Below, piece after piece: positions 9,068-16,000 of a DNA stretch of 27,964 nucleotides. How positions within the stretch are numbered: position 1 is the first letter of the stretch; each line of letters starts with the position of its first letter. The position numbers and the translations under genes were made by a program. The notes below the pieces were generated by a model that did no database searches, was not told the DNA's origin, and saw only the letters and a list, made by a program, of their open reading frames with translations. Source of the DNA: Candidatus Hodarchaeota archaeon (GTDB lineage Archaea; Asgardarchaeota; Heimdallarchaeia; Hodarchaeales; Hodarchaeaceae); NCBI GenBank assembly GCA_016840305.1, contig JAEOSP010000091.1, positions 1-27,964 on the forward strand, given 5' to 3'.

Positions 9068-9808
9068 ATGGATATTACGTCATGGATGTCCCAAAATATC
9101 AATTTAGACAATCTAAAAGTTTTAGAGGTATATCAAGGTTACTTAATAGCTGGAAAACGTCATAACAAATCTGTATGTATTTGGCTAAATAAACAAAATA
9201 TCGAGGGGTTAATAGAGGTAGCAAAAGTAATAGCAATTGAATCATCATTTCATGCGTTATTATCCTTCATTCCTGGTGGTTCATTCGCTTATCGGTTAAT
9301 AAAAGATCAAATTGGTTATCCTCCACGATATAACGTAATTTTTGACCCAGATTTTTATGAAATAACCTTCCAAATGATTACACTCGACAGCGAAGGTGAA
9401 CCAGAGAATATTATTGATATAGTAACACAAAATGTCGAAACAGTTACTAAAACAGCTGTCAAGGCAGGGGAGAAAATTCAAGATACTTTGCTGGGTTTAA
9501 TTAAGAAAAAAAAGCCACCAACAGCTTTACCCCCCACCATAGAAGATGAGATTTTAGGATTTACTTATATTCGTTTCATCGATACAGTAAGTAAAAAACG
9601 CAATCTAATGATTAAAAATCGTATTGATGCTTCACATTCACGACCAGGAAAATTGGTCAAAAAAGTGATAACTGATCTCACACCAGCAATAATCATTTCA
9701 TTCAAAACAACCGCAAATGAAGAGTCTGTTGATTTTCTGAACCATTTAAAATCAATTGGATTCAATGTTAGCTTTTCAGACCAAATAGATCCTGATCCTG
9801 AAAATTAG
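9068..9808 (+). CDS. Conserved-looking hypothetical protein
   Basis: A 246-residue protein that I do not recognise. It has no signal peptide. The N-terminal part (1-145) mixes strands and helices with a hydrophobic stretch around 52-72. A basic, proline-containing linker (residues 143-157, with KKKKPPTALPP) separates it from a C-terminal alpha-beta part (160-235) that reads like a small ferredoxin-fold or regulatory module. The tail is acidic (DPDPEN). ATG is preceded by AAGGAAG with normal spacing and by a TATA-like promoter. Its last 4 nt overlap the end of the convergent CitF-like gene (stop codons in TTAG). Charge and codon use resemble the neighbours, so it is probably a native gene. Confidence 0.7.
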   Translation: MDITSWMSQNINLDNLKVLEVYQGYLIAGKRHNKSVCIWLNKQNIEGLIEVAKVIAIESSFHALLSFIPGGSFAYRLIKDQIGYPPRYNVIFDPDFYEITFQMITLDSEGEPENIIDIVTQNVETVTKTAVKAGEKIQDTLLGLIKKKKPPTALPPTIEDEILGFTYIRFIDTVSKKRNLMIKNRIDASHSRPGKLVKKVITDLTPAIIISFKTTANEESVDFLNHLKSIGFNVSFSDQIDPDPEN

Positions 9809-11355
9809 TCAGCTAAACGATATATAACATCCAAATGTGTTCCATCTCGGTATTCAACAAGAGTACAAACTTTAGAAGTTACTTCTGGAGTAAGGAGTGG
9901 AGCTTGACTTAATGCTATTTCTTTCAGCTCATCTATAGATTTAATATTGAGCCTTGTGGCTCTTAACATCTTTTCTACCTTAATTCTCTTTGGTGTTTGG
10001 TGAGGATTAATAGCTATTCCTCCATCAGTAACAATAATATCAATACTGTCTCCTGGTGTAGATACTGTAGTGACAGAATCAATAATGGAGGGTACTTTTC
10101 GAGCTAAAGGTACTACAATCATACTTATTTTTGCTCTGGCGGCATCTTGATGCCCACCAATACCAGAATTTAATAATCCATTACTAAATGTATTAACGTT
10201 AATATTAAAGTTTGAATCTACTTCTGTGGCACCTAATACAGAAAAATCAGTGTTTAGGGCAATGCAGGCCTTATTGAAAGGATTGTAGGCATGATCAATA
10301 CTCACTTCGATGTGATTTGAATTTTCTTCTAATGATTTCACTGCATCTAGATCGAATGATTGAGCATCGTAAATAGTCCTAAACAAACCATCTTCGAGCA
10401 TCTTAACTGAATTGGTAGCTATCCCTCCAAAAATATAACCTCCACAGATATTTTTATCAGTAATTAGATCTCTTAGATACATTGAAGCCGCTAAAGACAT
10501 TCCTCCAGCTCCAGCTTGCCAATTAAATCCATCTTCAAGATAACCTGAATGTTCCATAATCTTAACAACATTCTCGGCTATTTCAAGTCTTTGTTGGGGA
10601 ATCTTTCTTCCTAGACTACCAGATGCAATTTTAGATGGATCTCCAATGTTATCTACCTCTAATATATAATCTACTCTGCTAGAAGGAATACTAATCTGTG
10701 TTAATGGTTTAGATAAAACATTATCTGTTACTCCAATGACAATATCTGCATAAAGCGAATCCGTATCAAGTGGGTACCCTAAACTACCAAATGCGCTTGC
10801 CCCAATTCTTCCAGTTAAGTTGCCTATATAGTCGCAAGTAGAAGCAGCGATGAACGCTAAATCTATATGAAGGGATCCTTCTTGAACTGCACGTGTCCTT
10901 CCTCCATGGGATCTAAGAACTATTGGAATTTCAATTTCACCACGAGAGACAGCTCTACCAAGGGGACCATTGAGACTGCCTTCGATTCTTTGAATTACAC
11001 CTGATTCGATATGCTCCAACAATGGTGTATGAACTGGAAATAATGCAGTAGAAGCTAACGTGAGGTTTTTTACCCCGTATGACGCTAATGCATCTATAAT
11101 TGGCACAACGACATTGTCACCTTCCCGTAAAGCGTGATGAAATGATACAGTCATACCGTCAGTAATTGGTAGAACCTCCAATAAGGATTCAATGGAGTCA
11201 TAAAACCTTTTTGTCCGAAGGGTTGTGTATCTTGGCTGATAAGCGGTACCAACGCGACTTCCTGAGGTTGAACTTCGATGAATACCTTTGTATGGCTTCA
11301 AAGATATACCAAATAACTTTTCAGGTAAGTTTCTTCCTAATACATTCCTAGGCAT
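9805..11355 (-). CDS. Citrate CoA-transferase, citrate lyase alpha-subunit (CitF) family
   Basis: A 516-residue cytosolic enzyme of the CitF family. In bacteria CitF moves citrate onto the acyl-carrier thioester, or with free acetyl-CoA makes citryl-CoA plus acetate. Recognisable blocks are SFHHALREGD (71-80), LTLASTALFPVH (98-109), SHGGRTRA (149-156), LHIDLAFIAA (162-171), a VDYILEVDNIGDP stretch, the AGAGGMSLA block and, near the C-terminus, DIIVTDGGIAINP. Length matches bacterial CitF (about 510). No CitD (acyl carrier), CitE, CitC, CitX or CitG is present in the window. Instead a citrate-synthase-fold lyase lies divergently 99 nt away. ATG 11355 is preferred; an in-frame GTG lies at 11364. 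The 3' end overlaps the convergent gene by 4 nt. Confidence 0.85.
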   Translation of the reverse strand: MPRNVLGRNLPEKLFGISLKPYKGIHRSSTSGSRVGTAYQPRYTTLRTKRFYDSIESLLEVLPITDGMTVSFHHALREGDNVVVPIIDALASYGVKNLTLASTALFPVHTPLLEHIESGVIQRIEGSLNGPLGRAVSRGEIEIPIVLRSHGGRTRAVQEGSLHIDLAFIAASTCDYIGNLTGRIGASAFGSLGYPLDTDSLYADIVIGVTDNVLSKPLTQISIPSSRVDYILEVDNIGDPSKIASGSLGRKIPQQRLEIAENVVKIMEHSGYLEDGFNWQAGAGGMSLAASMYLRDLITDKNICGGYIFGGIATNSVKMLEDGLFRTIYDAQSFDLDAVKSLEENSNHIEVSIDHAYNPFNKACIALNTDFSVLGATEVDSNFNINVNTFSNGLLNSGIGGHQDAARAKISMIVVPLARKVPSIIDSVTTVSTPGDSIDIIVTDGGIAINPHQTPKRIKVEKMLRATRLNIKSIDELKEIALSQAPLLTPEVTSKVCTLVEYRDGTHLDVIYRLAD

Positions 11356-11364
11356 TAATATCAC

Positions 11365-11454
11365 ACGTATCAGCGGTTTTTTTCTTCAAACGAAAAACCT
11401 TTTCTCTAAACTCCCAACGAATAGAAAAAGTCAATTTCAGAAGGATTGTCTACA
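11365..11454. promoter_or_regulatory. Shared divergent control region of the citrate genes
   Basis: The short spacer between the CitF-like gene and the citryl-CoA lyase gene must hold both start regions. It contains a 7-bp inverted repeat, GGTTTTT at 11375-11381 and AAAAACC at 11393-11399, that could be an operator. AAGGA at 11441-11445 is the ribosome-binding site for the lyase ATG at 11455. No convincing TATA box is seen. Confidence 0.3.
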
Positions 11455-12225
11455 ATGGACGAAGAATGGAAAACAGAAATAACAAAAGTTTCACCTAATG
11501 AATTATTGATTAGAGGTTATCCTCTAGATGAGTTAATTGGATCTATTTCGTATGCAACAGGCATATTTCTTACAATCAAAGGTGATTTGCCTTCTCCTCA
11601 AGAAGAACGCGTGATAAATGCAATTCTTGTAGCTACTATGGATCATGGAACAACAGCTCCAAGTGCTGTAGCTGCTAGAACGGTAGCTTCTTGTGGAGTT
11701 CCCATTACGACTGCTATAGCTGCTGGAATTAGTGCCATTGGTGATTATCACGGTGGAGCAGGAGAAAATTGCATGAAATTATTAACTGAAGCACTGAGTA
11801 ACTATGATGAAAGTCAATCGCTTCAAGATGTAGCTAAAGATCTAGTGAAAAATAAAAGAAAAGAGAAAAAACGAATACCAGGATTTGGACACCGTTTCCA
11901 CACAAATGATCCTCGGACTGTAAAGCTACTCGAGATCGCAAAAAAAGAGGGGATTAGTGGTATACATGTAAATTTAGCAAACCTAATTGCGGAAGAATTA
12001 ACAAAGCAATCTGGTCGTAAACTTCCATTAAATGTAGATGGTGCTATTGGCGCATTATTAGCGGATATGAATTTCGAGAACCGAACAGGTAAAGCATTTT
12101 TTGCTATATCACGCATAACAGGATTAACAGCACATATTTTAGAAGAGTATCGTGAACGACCAGTCAGGACTGTTGTCCCATCTAAAGCTAGATATTCTGG
12201 TTCTGAAAAAAGACACTTACCATAA
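11455..12225 (+). CDS. Citryl-CoA lyase, compact citrate-synthase-fold enzyme
   Basis: A 256-residue enzyme resembling the stand-alone citryl-CoA lyase of some bacteria and the C-terminal domain of ATP-citrate lyase. It is expected to cleave citryl-CoA to oxaloacetate and acetyl-CoA. Motifs: MDHGTTAPS (62-70), GDYHGGAGE (96-104, His99), GFGHR (143-147, His146) and NVDGAIGALLADM (193-205, Asp195). These supply the His/His/Asp residues shared by this fold. At 256 residues it is far shorter than citrate synthase (about 370-430) and matches the lyase module alone. ATG 11455 has AAGGA 9 nt upstream; the in-frame TTG at 11446 abuts that site and is unlikely. The gene is divergent from citF, and the antiporter gene is convergent 3 nt after the stop. 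Reverse (citrate-forming) activity cannot be excluded. Confidence 0.85.
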   Translation: MDEEWKTEITKVSPNELLIRGYPLDELIGSISYATGIFLTIKGDLPSPQEERVINAILVATMDHGTTAPSAVAARTVASCGVPITTAIAAGISAIGDYHGGAGENCMKLLTEALSNYDESQSLQDVAKDLVKNKRKEKKRIPGFGHRFHTNDPRTVKLLEIAKKEGISGIHVNLANLIAEELTKQSGRKLPLNVDGAIGALLADMNFENRTGKAFFAISRITGLTAHILEEYRERPVRTVVPSKARYSGSEKRHLP

Positions 12226-12228
12226 AAA

Positions 12229-13503
12229 TCAGGTACAAGATTGCTCTTCAGCGGCAGATGAATCCGTATTAGTGCCTATTTCACCAGCTTTTCTTAGTGC
12301 AAATTTTAGTAGTAATGGTCCTACTATTTCTGCCATTAAAACGCTAACAGTTATTACATCTAGTAAAATTACTGCAGTATTTGTTGCAGCAGGAATTTTT
12401 AAATTTAATAGATATGAATATGCTAGTGCAGCAAGACCTACAGCCACTCCTGCTTGAGTTAAAAGTGAAAATGGAATGTTTTTCATAACAGTTTCAGGCA
12501 TCTTTGCAATACGAGCAGTACTGTAAGATCCTACTGATTTTCCTATAGCGCGAGCGATGAAATATATTAAAATTAGCACCATCGTTCCAGTGAAAAGTTC
12601 AGCTAACTCCATTTCAAAGCCGATCAAAATAAAGAATAAGGCAATAAGGGGAGTAGATAATCTATCTACAGCCATTATACACACTTTATTTTCACATCGT
12701 ACTAGATTTGATAACACTAAACCAAAAGTAATACAGGAAAGTATCACACTCAGTTCTAGCAAACCAGCAAGCGCAATACAAACTAAAATTACCGGAAAAA
12801 CGACTTCAGCAGATTTTCCTGCTGACATATTATCAATACGAAAAGGAACAATTATAACCGCTAAGATAGCTCCGAGAACAACAGATCCACCAAGTTCAAG
12901 AATTATTGGTATAAGTATGTCAACAAGTGATAGACTTAATCCCGTAAATACTGATTTAGAGAAGCTTATTGAAATATTGAAGAAGAGAATTGCTAAAATA
13001 TCATCAAAAGCTATTATAAATAATATAGTCTGGCTGAGTGGACCACTAGACTTATACTCCCTTATCACCTCGCTTGTACTTGCTGGAGCAGTTGCCATCG
13101 CAATGGAACCCAACAAGAGCGCCAATATCAAATCCTGAAATAACACTCCTACGATGAAGGTCACCACTATAAAGGCTCCAAACGCTTCGCCAAGCAAGAG
13201 TAAGCTCAAACCCCAAGACTCTTGTTTCAATCTATTCAAATCAAGATGGGCCCCAATTGAATAGCCAATAAAACCTAAGGCCCCTGTAGTAACAACATAA
13301 TGGAGTTCAGGTGTAGGAGGGCTTGGAAATCCAGTAAATTCCATTACAAATTGCAAAGCAATACCAGCAAAAATCAATCCTAACACTTGAGGAATTCCTC
13401 GCTTTCCTAGGACTTGTGCCACTACTAATGAGAATATAATGACTGATGCAATTTCCAATACCAAGATCAGCATAGAGGCTTCATTATCTGATACTTGTAA
13501 CAT
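12229..13503 (-). CDS. CPA2-type cation:proton antiporter
   Basis: A 424-residue membrane protein with about 12 hydrophobic segments, of the CPA2 monovalent cation/H+ exchanger family. The unwound-helix motif ATAPASTSEVI (about 137-147) is followed by IAFDDILAI (164-172) with paired Asp167-Asp168. In this superfamily a double acidic pair in the fifth core helix usually marks electrogenic exchange, as in NhaA and NapA. It ends after the membrane domain with a short polar tail (about 405-424), so it has no KTN/TrkA-N or USP regulatory domain. The ATG at 13503 has no clear ribosome-binding site. It probably exports Na+ or another cation using the proton gradient; the ion is not readable. Confidence 0.8.
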   Translation of the reverse strand: MLQVSDNEASMLILVLEIASVIIFSLVVAQVLGKRGIPQVLGLIFAGIALQFVMEFTGFPSPPTPELHYVVTTGALGFIGYSIGAHLDLNRLKQESWGLSLLLLGEAFGAFIVVTFIVGVLFQDLILALLLGSIAMATAPASTSEVIREYKSSGPLSQTILFIIAFDDILAILFFNISISFSKSVFTGLSLSLVDILIPIILELGGSVVLGAILAVIIVPFRIDNMSAGKSAEVVFPVILVCIALAGLLELSVILSCITFGLVLSNLVRCENKVCIMAVDRLSTPLIALFFILIGFEMELAELFTGTMVLILIYFIARAIGKSVGSYSTARIAKMPETVMKNIPFSLLTQAGVAVGLAALAYSYLLNLKIPAATNTAVILLDVITVSVLMAEIVGPLLLKFALRKAGEIGTNTDSSAAEEQSCT

Positions 13504-13551
13504 AAAAATTCAGCGCTTTTGGTACTAATTAATTTCTTAATATAACTTTTT

Positions 13552-14535
13552 TCAAATTATCTGCCGTTTAACAGTATCCTGATCTTTCATATGCTCCTCT
13601 TTCCAATAAGGATCCCGAATAAATATATAAGCTCCGTGTGAAGCCAAAGCACCTTGAGCAGCAGCAACAGCTGCAAGCTGATAAGGTGTTACGATATCAC
13701 CTGCAGCAAATATCCCTTCCACATTCGTACGCATTAGATCATCAACAGCTAAGTATTTACCACTAAAATTTAATTCCAAATGGTCGAAGATCTCAGTATT
13801 TGGTTTGAGTCCAACAGCAAGTATAACATTGTCTACTTCTAATTCAATTTTCTCTTTAGTTACAACATGTTCTAAGATAGCTTTCTCAACTTTCTTTTTT
13901 CCTTGAATTTCTACAATTCCCACATTGGTCATTATTTCAGCTAAGTTTTCTTGTTTTACTTTTGCTAAATTCATTTCTGATGCTCGGAACATTTCTTTCC
14001 GATGTGCAAGATAAACCTTCTTCGCAACGCGATCTAAATCAATTACTGCATCAATAGCTGTATCTCCACCTCCAACTACTAAAACTCTACTATCATAAAA
14101 CAGTGCAGGTTCAGTTACATAGGGAAAAACGCCTCTATCTTTTTTAGAAAATTTGCTCTCACCTGGAATTCCTAATTCGTTGGCGCTCATTCCTGTCGCA
14201 ATTATGATTGCTTTTGCCTGAAATTGAACGCCCTCGGTTGTTTCAACCCTTAAATTACTATGAATTTTTGATACCCGTTCTTTGATCAAATGTACTCCGT
14301 GATCAGCTGCTTGACGAACCCATTCTGATACCAAATGATCTGCACGAATGCTAGGGGTACCAGGGTAATTGTATATTTTCTTATGAGGATAGATTGTACT
14401 TAATAATCCTCCCCAAGTTCCACCTTCAAAAACAGCGGCATTTAATCCTTTATTAGAAGCAACAATTCCTGCAGATAATCCTGCTGGTCCTCCACCTACA
14501 ATTATTACATCGAAATTCATAATTCGTTCAGACAT
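13552..14535 (-). CDS. FAD/NAD(P) oxidoreductase of TrxR/ferredoxin-NADP reductase type, no CxxC
   Basis: A 327-residue flavoenzyme of the low-molecular-weight thioredoxin reductase fold. The FAD motif is GGGPAG (14-19), the NAD(P) motif GGGDTA (155-160) with a nearby HRKEMFRA, and the closing FAD motif FAAGDIV (276-282) with QLAAVAAAQG. Where thioredoxin reductases carry the CxxC pair, this protein reads GVFPYVTE (135-142), so it cannot use the normal thiol relay. It is more likely a type-2 ferredoxin-NAD(P) reductase or another FAD-dependent reductase. I chose ATG 14535, with GGGGT about 8 nt upstream; upstream GTG/ATG extensions lack support. Divergent from a GMC-like oxidoreductase. Confidence 0.8.
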   Translation of the reverse strand: MSERIMNFDVIIVGGGPAGLSAGIVASNKGLNAAVFEGGTWGGLLSTIYPHKKIYNYPGTPSIRADHLVSEWVRQAADHGVHLIKERVSKIHSNLRVETTEGVQFQAKAIIIATGMSANELGIPGESKFSKKDRGVFPYVTEPALFYDSRVLVVGGGDTAIDAVIDLDRVAKKVYLAHRKEMFRASEMNLAKVKQENLAEIMTNVGIVEIQGKKKVEKAILEHVVTKEKIELEVDNVILAVGLKPNTEIFDHLELNFSGKYLAVDDLMRTNVEGIFAAGDIVTPYQLAAVAAAQGALASHGAYIFIRDPYWKEEHMKDQDTVKRQII

Positions 14536-14578
14536 TTCATATACCCCGGTTGATAATATCAATTGATGAGTGAACATG

Positions 14579-14592
14579 CATTTTATAAAATG
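14579..14592. promoter_or_regulatory. Perfect 14-bp palindrome with a TATA core between divergent flavoenzymes
   Basis: CATTTTATAAAATG is a perfect palindrome containing a TATA-like core. It lies about 44 nt upstream of the minus-strand ATG at 14535, a normal promoter distance in archaea. It may be that gene's TATA box, an operator, or both. Confidence 0.4.
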
Positions 14593-14647
14593 ATAGCTCT
14601 GTTTTTATCAAAAGTCCAAATTATCCTGCAAAATTGCTGTATTTTGT

Positions 14648-14664
14648 TTATTATTCAATAATAA
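14648..14664. promoter_or_regulatory. 17-bp palindrome just upstream of the GMC-like oxidoreductase gene
   Basis: TTATTATTCAATAATAA is an 8+1+8 perfect palindrome ending 16 nt before ATG 14681. Its position suits a repressor operator or the 5' UTR. Because it consists almost only of A and T, a chance origin in AT-rich DNA is possible. Confidence 0.35.
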
Positions 14665-14680
14665 TGGCGAGAAGAACTTT

Positions 14681-15979
14681 ATGAAAAACCAGTATGATGC
14701 AATAGTTATTGGATCAGGAATAGGTGGAGCAACAGTTGCTCGCAATCTTGCCATGACGGGTAAAAAAGTAGCAATGTTTGAGAAAGGTGGAAATCACAAA
14801 CTTCTGGGAAATCATCTAGCAATTGCACGCATGGCCGACATGAAAGGATTCCGTTATACAAAAGAAAAAGCATTGGTCGCTTCAGGAATAACCCGAGGTG
14901 GATCTTCAATGATTTCAGCAGGAACTGCTTTTCGTCCTCCTTCTGATAGTTTTAAAGATTGGGATATATATTTGGATCATTATCTTGACCAAGCAGAAAA
15001 AGAAACAGGAACCACAATATTACCTGATTCTCTATTGGGTAAAGGAAATCTAAATCTACTTGCTGCAGGTAATCGATTAGGATATCGATGGGAAAAATTA
15101 CCAAAATTTGTAGATCCTAACAAGTGCAAAGTAGGATGTTCTGCTTGTATGATGGGATGCAAACATCATGCAAAATTTACTGGCCGAGTATTAATTGAAG
15201 AAGGAAGGAAAAATGGATTAATTATCCATAAAAAAGTTATAGATCATGTTATTATAAAGGGAGGTCGCGCGATTGGAGTCAAACCAAAAAGAGGTCATTC
15301 TATTTATTCAGATTTAGTTGTAGTTTCCGCAGGAGGAGTACATTCTCCAATAATACTTCAAAAATCGGGGATCAAAAATTCAGGTAATAGTTTCTTTATG
15401 GATCCAATGATTTTTACTTATGGAATCGCCAAAGAAAAGAGGAATCGAACGATTAATGATATTCCGATGTCTGTAGGTACTTATTATTTTCATAATGAGG
15501 GATTTCTTCAAAGCCCTGTTGTCGACCCATGGGGAGTATTCATGTTAACTTTCGGTTTACAGAGAACACCTTGGAATATATTACGAATTCGACACTATCC
15601 TCGGTTGATGGGGATAATGACTAAAATTAGAGATGAAAAAGCAGGTCATCTCACACAAGGACGACTTTCTATATCGATCAGTAAACCATTATCATCCCAA
15701 GACCAAAAAAGGTTAGGAAATGGAAGAAATATCGCTAAAGAGGTTCTTATCGAAGCAGGAGCAAAGAAAAACAAAATATTTTCGACTCCAACAAGAGGTG
15801 CTCATCCTGGAGGTACAAATTCAATAGGAGAAGTTGTTAACTCTAATCTTCAGACAGATATCAAAAACCTGTATGTCTGCGATGCAAGTATCCTACCCAA
15901 ATCCTTAGGAACACCATTAGTCTTAACATTGATGGCGTTTGGTATGAGATTAGCTGATCATATAGAGGGAAATTTATAG
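14681..15979 (+). CDS. GMC-like FAD oxidoreductase with a four-cysteine motif
   Basis: A 432-residue flavoprotein related to GMC oxidoreductases. The FAD-binding GSGIGGATVA is at 11-20, with GGSSMISAGTAFRP at about 73-86. The C-terminal block HPGGTNSIGEVV...LYVCDASILPKSLGTPLVLT holds the family's catalytic/FAD region, and it ends with ADHI. Cysteines at 149, 153, 156 and 160 (CKVGCSACMMGCKHHAK) give a C-x3-C-x2-C-x3-C spacing that could hold an iron-sulfur cluster. It is shorter than GMC alcohol oxidases (500-600 residues). There is no signal peptide, so it is cytosolic. The substrate is unknown. It is divergent from a reductase-like flavoprotein that could exchange electrons with it, which is inference. 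The ATG has only a weak GAGAAG upstream. Confidence 0.75.
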   Translation: MKNQYDAIVIGSGIGGATVARNLAMTGKKVAMFEKGGNHKLLGNHLAIARMADMKGFRYTKEKALVASGITRGGSSMISAGTAFRPPSDSFKDWDIYLDHYLDQAEKETGTTILPDSLLGKGNLNLLAAGNRLGYRWEKLPKFVDPNKCKVGCSACMMGCKHHAKFTGRVLIEEGRKNGLIIHKKVIDHVIIKGGRAIGVKPKRGHSIYSDLVVVSAGGVHSPIILQKSGIKNSGNSFFMDPMIFTYGIAKEKRNRTINDIPMSVGTYYFHNEGFLQSPVVDPWGVFMLTFGLQRTPWNILRIRHYPRLMGIMTKIRDEKAGHLTQGRLSISISKPLSSQDQKRLGNGRNIAKEVLIEAGAKKNKIFSTPTRGAHPGGTNSIGEVVNSNLQTDIKNLYVCDASILPKSLGTPLVLTLMAFGMRLADHIEGNL

Positions 15980-16000
15980 AAAAAGAATCAAGGGAATTAA

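Noticed and set aside
12557..13138. 193-codon plus-strand ORF
   Set aside because: It lies fully antisense to the antiporter gene, whose membrane helices and motifs are clear; the Ser/Lys/Ile-rich product is a shadow of that frame.
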